A stretch of 9,433 nt of DNA from positions 1 through 9,433 of the forward strand of contig JAEHDI010000160.1 in assembly GCA_016880505.1 (NCBI GenBank), read 5' to 3'. Shown here piece by piece: positions 5,455 to 9,433 of the stretch (position 1 is its first letter; every line of letters begins with the position of its first letter). Made by a program: the position numbers and the translations under genes. The DNA comes from Bryobacterales bacterium. GTDB lineage: Bacteria > Acidobacteriota > Terriglobia > Bryobacterales > Bryobacteraceae. The notes under the pieces are model-generated. The model was not told the DNA's origin. It was given only the letters and a program-made list of their open reading frames with translations, and did no database searches.

Positions 5455-6624
5455 ATGAGCGCAACACCCGGATACATTCTGGCTCCCGGTATCGAGGAAG
5501 CCGGCCGTATCACGAGGATTGCGGACTCTGTGATTCGCAACCTCGAAATCACGTACTGTTACCACAGGCTCTCCACGGCCTTCTCGTCGCGAACCGGACC
5601 GTGTGCGAACTGGTGCACATTCGCCACGTGGGCGTCACGGCAGGCCGGTCGAACGATCCGTGCTGAGGACCTACACAGGGAATTCGAGCGCCGGCTCGCG
5701 TTGGGAGCTGAATTCCTACATCCGGTGCAGTCGCTGTGGCGGGTTCTGCTGCGGCGAGGGTTGCTCGATCCCGCCACCCGGCTTGGGAAGGTGGTTCAGG
5801 AGATTCACAGCCCGTTCGACGCGTTTGAGCGCGCGAACAGTGCGGTTTCGCGCGGAAACTGCAAGGTTTTTGACGAAATTGGGCGCGAATTTGCACGTTT
5901 TGTGCACGTTTGTGCACCTGACGTGGCCCCGGAGTCCGCAGAGTTTCAAAACTTCCTCAAGGGGCTCCGGCCCGGTCCGCCGCCGGAAGGGCAGGACCTG
6001 TTGCGGCAGGCGTTCCTCCACTACCAGCAGCAGTGCAGGGCAGCTTCGCCGAAGGTCAAGGCCGAATTTGTGTTGCTGGCGAACCTGGAGATCGGCCTGC
6101 ACGAACAGACGCGGCTTCAACCGGAGATCCGGGAAGCACTCGAAGCGCCGTTAGTGACGGCGCAGGACCTGGGCAAGCGCGTCGCGGAGGCGTTGTTTCC
6201 GGGCGCGGCGGAGTGGCGAGAGATGTTCCGCCGGCCCGTGGTGGCGGTGTTGGAGCGGCTGGGACGCAGCGTACAGCGCTTTGCGGTGGAGTTAAGTCGT
6301 CAGGTGGTCACGGATTCGCTGATGGCCCTGGCGATTCCGGGCACGGTGCTGGCGCTCGGGAAGCACTTGAATGAGCCGATCCCGGAGGTGCTGCGCGACG
6401 TGGAAAGTCCCGAACTGATTAGCCTGCTTGAGAAATTTGAGCCCTCGGCCGGGACGCCTGACGATTGTGGAGCGAAAGACTGGGCTGAACTCGTTGAGCG
6501 TATGCATTACATCGCACACCTATTCCGGGCGTACCACTTGAGGCCTGAGCTGTTCGAGACGCCGTTTACGCCGGAACAAGTGCGGTGCTTTCAGTCGGGC
6601 ACTGTGCCGGACGGGGAGTTGTAG
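5455..6624 (+). CDS. Conserved-looking protein of unknown function (ANWCTFATWAS / HEQTRLQP motifs)
   Basis: The 389-residue protein has no signal peptide or membrane segment, so it is probably cytoplasmic. It appears mostly alpha-helical. Several stretches look like family motifs rather than random sequence. RNLEITYCYHRLSTAF (28-43) leads into ANWCTFATWASRQAG (51-65). CKVFDEIGREFARFV (136-150) follows. LANLEIGLHEQTRLQPEI (208-225) has a striking His-Glu-Gln-Thr-Arg core, and ERMHYIAHLFRAYHLRPELF (348-367) precedes PFTPEQV at the end. I believe similar uncharacterised proteins with the ANWCTFATWAS and HEQTRLQP signatures occur in other bacteria, but I cannot name a domain or activity. The mixture of Trp, Cys, His, Glu and Arg in short motifs would suit a cofactor- or metal-binding site, which is inference only. 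The gene is divergent from the ThuA gene and converges on the sulfatase gene with 13 bases between stops, so it is transcribed alone. The reading frame is intact. Confidence 0.88.
   Translation: MSATPGYILAPGIEEAGRITRIADSVIRNLEITYCYHRLSTAFSSRTGPCANWCTFATWASRQAGRTIRAEDLHREFERRLALGAEFLHPVQSLWRVLLRRGLLDPATRLGKVVQEIHSPFDAFERANSAVSRGNCKVFDEIGREFARFVHVCAPDVAPESAEFQNFLKGLRPGPPPEGQDLLRQAFLHYQQQCRAASPKVKAEFVLLANLEIGLHEQTRLQPEIREALEAPLVTAQDLGKRVAEALFPGAAEWREMFRRPVVAVLERLGRSVQRFAVELSRQVVTDSLMALAIPGTVLALGKHLNEPIPEVLRDVESPELISLLEKFEPSAGTPDDCGAKDWAELVERMHYIAHLFRAYHLRPELFETPFTPEQVRCFQSGTVPDGEL
5890..5917 (+). repeat. Short tandem repeat of TTTGTGCAC inside the unknown gene
   Basis: TTTGCAC (5890-5896), TTTGTGCAC (5899-5907) and TTTGTGCAC (5909-5917) follow one another. 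The last two are 10 bases apart, and each contains the palindrome GTGCAC. They encode FARFVHVCA. The stretch is AT-richer than its surroundings. It may be a slippage-prone repeat or chance. Confidence 0.5.
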
Positions 6625-6637
6625 GCCTTCCGGGTTC

Positions 6638-7963
6638 TCAACGGGCGCGGGGGACTTCGCTTGCTTTCCAGGCTTCGAGCTCGGCGCGGAGTCGGCGGAA
6701 CATCTCGGGGTGTGCGGCAGCGATGGTGCGGCGTTCCTGCGGGTCCTCGCGGATGTTGTAGAGGAAGTCGGCGCCGTTGATGCGCAGGAGCTTGAAGTCG
6801 CCGCGCATGGCGGCGTGCATGTTGTAGCCCTCGCTGGTCCACTCCCAGAACAGAGTGCGCTCGGGAAGTTGCGCCTTTCCGGTCCAGACATCGAGGATGT
6901 TAATGCCGTCGACCTTCCAGGCAGGGTCGATCGTTCCGCCGCCGGCGTTGACGAGGGTTGGCATGAGATCGGTGGAATGCACCGACTCCTCGAACTTCCG
7001 GCCGGCCGGAATGCGGCCGGGCCACGACACGAAGGCGGGCTCACGGATGCCGCCCTCCTCGAGGCTGCGCTTCTGGCCGCGGAACGGCCGGTTACTGTCG
7101 TGGAAGTTCGACGCGCCGTTGTTGCCGCTCTCGAAGGTGGCCCCGTTGTCGCTGGTGAAAACGACCAGCGTGTTCTGGGCGAGCCCATTCTCCTCGAGCG
7201 CGCGCATCACTCGCCCGATACCGGCGTCCATGCGGTGAATCATGGCCGCATAAGCGGCGTTTCGGGGCGTTTTGGGGTCCTTTTCGGGGAATTTTCCGCG
7301 AAATTTGGCCATTTCGTCCTCGGGCGCCTCCACGTGGAAGTGCGACTCGATGTAGGCGAGGTACAAACAGAAGGGGCGTGCGCGATGCTCACCGATGAAC
7401 TTGACCGCCTCATCGGAGAAGAGGTCGGCAGTGTAACCGTTAACGGGAACTTCCTGGCGTCCGCGGAAGAGCGTCTTCGGGAAGTGCTCCCAGGCGTGCC
7501 GCGCGTCGAGGAATCCGAAAGTCGAGTCGAATCCCTGGTCGAGCGGATGGAGGAACGAGCCGTCCCGGAGCGCTCCGTGGTGCCACTTGCCGATCAGCGC
7601 GCTGGTGTAGCCTTGCGGCTTCAGCGCTTCGGCGAAAGTAACCTCGGAGGCCGGCAGATCGTCTCCGTTCCGTTTCACGCCGTTGTGGATGGTGTACTTA
7701 CCAGTCAGCAGGCAAGCGCGGGAGGGCGCGCAGACGGTGGCGGCGCTGTACCAGCGGGTGAAGGTCGTGCCCTGAGAGGCGAGCCTGTCGAGGTTGGGGG
7801 TGGGCCATTCCTTGCGGCCATTGAAGCCGACGTCCCCCCAGCCAAGGTCGTCGGCGAGGATAAAAAGAAGATTCGGCCGCAGCGTCTGCGCCGGCAATGC
7901 GAGGTCACCCAGCACACCGGCGCCGGCGAGCCGTAGCATATCGCGCCGGGTGAAATCGCTCAT
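6638..7963 (-). CDS. Tat-exported type I sulfatase (arylsulfatase A-like)
   Basis: The 441-residue protein hydrolyses sulfate esters, probably on a sulfated glycan, outside the cytoplasm. Its N-terminus FTRRDMLRLAGAGVLGDLAL (4-22) is a Tat signal with Arg6-Arg7. The sulfatase fold begins at RPNLLFILADDLGWGDVGF (29-47), where Asp38-Asp39 are calcium ligands. The signature CAPSRACLLTGKY (78-90) supplies Cys78, which is converted to formylglycine by a maturase not in this window. IGKWH (124-128) gives the catalytic Lys126 and His128. His208 lies in ESHFHVEAP, where the family usually has a PH pair. TSDNG (270-274) supplies the second Asp-Asn metal pair, and GGIREP (304-309) follows Lys298. The C-terminal block GDFKLL...DPQE matches the usual sulfatase end. 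The start codon overlaps the stop of the upstream double-ThuA gene (ATGA), which suggests translational coupling. Family confidence is very high; the substrate is unknown. Confidence 0.96.
   Translation of the reverse strand: MSDFTRRDMLRLAGAGVLGDLALPAQTLRPNLLFILADDLGWGDVGFNGRKEWPTPNLDRLASQGTTFTRWYSAATVCAPSRACLLTGKYTIHNGVKRNGDDLPASEVTFAEALKPQGYTSALIGKWHHGALRDGSFLHPLDQGFDSTFGFLDARHAWEHFPKTLFRGRQEVPVNGYTADLFSDEAVKFIGEHRARPFCLYLAYIESHFHVEAPEDEMAKFRGKFPEKDPKTPRNAAYAAMIHRMDAGIGRVMRALEENGLAQNTLVVFTSDNGATFESGNNGASNFHDSNRPFRGQKRSLEEGGIREPAFVSWPGRIPAGRKFEESVHSTDLMPTLVNAGGGTIDPAWKVDGINILDVWTGKAQLPERTLFWEWTSEGYNMHAAMRGDFKLLRINGADFLYNIREDPQERRTIAAAHPEMFRRLRAELEAWKASEVPRAR
7260..7289 (+). repeat. Three T-run/GGGG units within the sulfatase gene
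   Basis: TTTCGGGG (7260-7267), TTTTGGGG (7270-7277) and TTTTCGGGG (7281-7289) follow one another on the plus strand, the template strand of the sulfatase gene. They encode part of the Lys/Pro-rich stretch around residues 224-235 (KFPEKDPKTPRN). Only three G4 runs are present, so a standard intramolecular quadruplex is not expected. Confidence 0.4.
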
Positions 7964-9433
7964 TTCTTACCCCCCGCCCAGTCAATTGCGTTCTTAGTGA
8001 GCCGGCGGAAGCCGGGATGGATGTGGGCGAGCCGATCGTGTCCGAGTTGAATGTAGACGACTCGCGATTTCGAGTACGGGCTGATCCACGCGACGGGGCC
8101 GTCGCTGGTCGGTTCCCCCGTCCTGAGCAGCACCTGGACGTCCGGCGCGATCCACATGCCTTTGTACGTCTCGTCCCAGATGTGCATCCGCGGGGCGCCG
8201 GCGATGACCGGGTGCTGCCCCACGGGCTCGACGAACATCTCGACGTCGTGCTTGTACGTGGAACCGGGCATGCCGCCCTCGGGCTTCAGTAGATACTTAC
8301 CGTGAACGAGTTCTTTCGACCACCAGTCCCAAGCGGGATAGTTGGCGATGGCGTGGTGGATCACAACGAGACCTTTCCCGCTTTCGGCGAAATCAACGAG
8401 GTTCTTCTTTTCGGCCTCGGTGATGTCCTCCGGCTTGTCGTGCATGTTATAGAACACGACGACGTCGTACTTCGGGCGGATGTCTTCGCGGAAGGCTTCG
8501 TGACTGGTCACCGAATGATCCCAGGCGATGTCGGGGTAACCCTCGAAGAGGGTATAGAACGACGTGTCGAAGGAATGACCGCCAGTGACGACGAGCACAC
8601 GCAGACGGTCCGCCGCAGGTTTGGCGGGATCGATCGCCGCCGGCAGGGTGACGGCTCCCGTGGCAGCCCACTCCGTGCCGCGGACGAACGTCGTGACGAA
8701 ACCGGGCTCCCTCATCGAGGCGAGGTCGTGGCCGAGCGCGGTATGGAAGACACGGCCCTTGCCGTAGTCCACGGTCCAGAGGATCGGCTCGTCCTTGCCT
8801 GTACCTTTCATCTTCGGATCGTCATACGCGGAGGCGAGGATTTTGGCGCCGGGCTGCATCCGCATGTTGTGGTAAAGCTCGTCGGTGGCGAGGAACGATT
8901 CGCGCATGCCTTGGGCAACGGGGTGACTCGGGTCGGCGAACTTCACCTGGAAGGAGTGCAGCAGGCCATGGCCGGTCTTCGGTTCCTGTTCGGACCAGAT
9001 GCCGCCGATCATGCGGGCGTATTCGGGCCACGCAGGCTCGACGAGATTGATGCGGACGTGTCGGTCGCCGAGTACGGGCAGGCCCGAGAACGCCCAGGAT
9101 GCGCCGTGGACAGCGACGAGGCCTTTACCGGATTTGACGAAGTCCTCAACCGCCTTCTCTGTGGCGGCGCCCCAGCGGGGACCGTTGTAGTCGAGCACGA
9201 TCACCTGATAGGCGGCGAGGGTTTCGGCGGTTGTACCCGCGGGCTCCTCGACAACGCGAACGTCGAAGCGGCCGGTGTCGAGCAGGTACCTCCTCAGCGC
9301 CGGCGTGGTGGTGCGCCAGTCGTGGTTATTGCGGCCGGAGAAAATAAGGGCGCGGATCTTGCCCTGTTCGAAGAGCGGAAGCGTGGTTTGCGCTGGAGCC
9401 AAAGCGCAGAGCGAGAACAGGACCGCGAGTCCG
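7960..9433 (-). CDS. Secreted protein with two tandem ThuA domains, 5' end outside window
   Basis: The frame stays open to the window edge. The TTG at 9402-9400 is an internal leucine codon, because upstream codons read GLAVLFSLCALAPAQ, the end of a signal peptide with likely cleavage near APA-Q. The mature protein has two ThuA-like (glutamine-amidotransferase-like) domains. Domain 1 (bases about 9360-8659) has IRALIFSGRNNHDW, GKGLVAVHGAS and GKGRVFHTALGHD. Domain 2 (about 8607-7969) repeats the pattern with LRVLVVTGGHSFD, GKGLVVIHHAI and KSRVVYIQLGHD. The repeated 'GKGLVaiH' and 'LGHD' signatures point to an internal duplication that has diverged considerably. ThuA proteins were named from rhizobial trehalose utilisation; the reaction of these secreted forms is not established. 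The stop overlaps the sulfatase ATG by four bases, so the pair is almost certainly cotranscribed. At most a few N-terminal residues are missing. Confidence 0.92.
   Translation of the reverse strand, partial: GLAVLFSLCALAPAQTTLPLFEQGKIRALIFSGRNNHDWRTTTPALRRYLLDTGRFDVRVVEEPAGTTAETLAAYQVIVLDYNGPRWGAATEKAVEDFVKSGKGLVAVHGASWAFSGLPVLGDRHVRINLVEPAWPEYARMIGGIWSEQEPKTGHGLLHSFQVKFADPSHPVAQGMRESFLATDELYHNMRMQPGAKILASAYDDPKMKGTGKDEPILWTVDYGKGRVFHTALGHDLASMREPGFVTTFVRGTEWAATGAVTLPAAIDPAKPAADRLRVLVVTGGHSFDTSFYTLFEGYPDIAWDHSVTSHEAFREDIRPKYDVVVFYNMHDKPEDITEAEKKNLVDFAESGKGLVVIHHAIANYPAWDWWSKELVHGKYLLKPEGGMPGSTYKHDVEMFVEPVGQHPVIAGAPRMHIWDETYKGMWIAPDVQVLLRTGEPTSDGPVAWISPYSKSRVVYIQLGHDRLAHIHPGFRRLTKNAIDWAGGKK

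Noticed and set aside
6996..7011. A perfect 16-base palindrome TTCCGGCCGGCCGGAA inside the sulfatase gene.
   Set aside because: It is built from GGCC/CCGG units that are common in GC-rich coding DNA, encodes an ordinary PAGRK stretch, and lies far from any gene boundary, so a regulatory role is unlikely.
6710..7936. A 408-codon open frame on the plus strand opposite the sulfatase gene.
   Set aside because: The minus strand encodes every sulfatase signature. Long antisense frames are expected in GC-rich genes because stop codons are rare there, and the antisense translation shows no recognisable motif.
1..9433. Search for tRNA or rRNA genes, CRISPR arrays, insertion sequences, attachment sites or phage genes.
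   Set aside because: No cloverleaf-like segments, regularly spaced long repeats, transposase or integrase motifs or terminal inverted repeats were visible on either strand.

Overview
The window is GC-rich (roughly 60-65% by eye), densely coded bacterial DNA with no RNA genes, insertion sequences or CRISPR arrays that I can see. A secreted, carbohydrate-oriented gene set (GH29 alpha-L-fucosidase, Tat-exported sulfatase, secreted ThuA-type proteins) sits with a Solibacter-like pair of DNA-repair relatives. This suggests an Acidobacteriota member near Bryobacterales/Solibacter. Planctomycetota or Verrucomicrobiota remain possible, because they share the same sulfatase and ThuA expansions. The assignment is inference from gene content; there is no marker gene in the window.

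Layout. 1-528 (+): the C-terminal 175 residues of a GH29 fucosidase whose start lies before the window. 581-1708 (+): a short UvrC relative with the Fe-S cysteines and UVR motif but no UvrC C-terminal nuclease half. 1747-2478 (+): an AlkD-type DNA glycosylase. 2537-3898 (+): an exported protein with about three Ig-like beta domains anchored by three C-terminal membrane helices. 3972-4331 (+): a small OB-fold-like lipoprotein. 4350-5351 (-): a secreted single-domain ThuA protein, convergent with the lipoprotein gene. 5352-5454: a 103-base divergent promoter region. 5455-6624 (+): a conserved-looking protein of unknown function with an ANWCTFATWAS motif. 6638-7963 (-): a Tat-exported sulfatase, convergent with the unknown gene. 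7960-9433 (-): a secreted protein with two tandem ThuA domains, whose start lies beyond the window and whose stop overlaps the sulfatase start by four bases.

How the genes may work together. The double ThuA gene and the sulfatase form a translationally coupled pair. With the fucosidase and the second ThuA protein, they suggest processing of sulfated or fucosylated glycans outside the cytoplasm. The UvrC-like and AlkD-like genes are adjacent and codirectional, but each has its own -10-like hexamer very close to the ATG. They look like a small DNA-damage pair rather than part of the glycan genes. All neighbouring genes are separated by 103 bases or fewer, so no intergenic stretch exceeds 300 bases.

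Most of the window is ordinary accessory genome. The two items most worth a second look are the unknown protein at 5455-6624 and the truncated UvrC relative beside the AlkD-type glycosylase.
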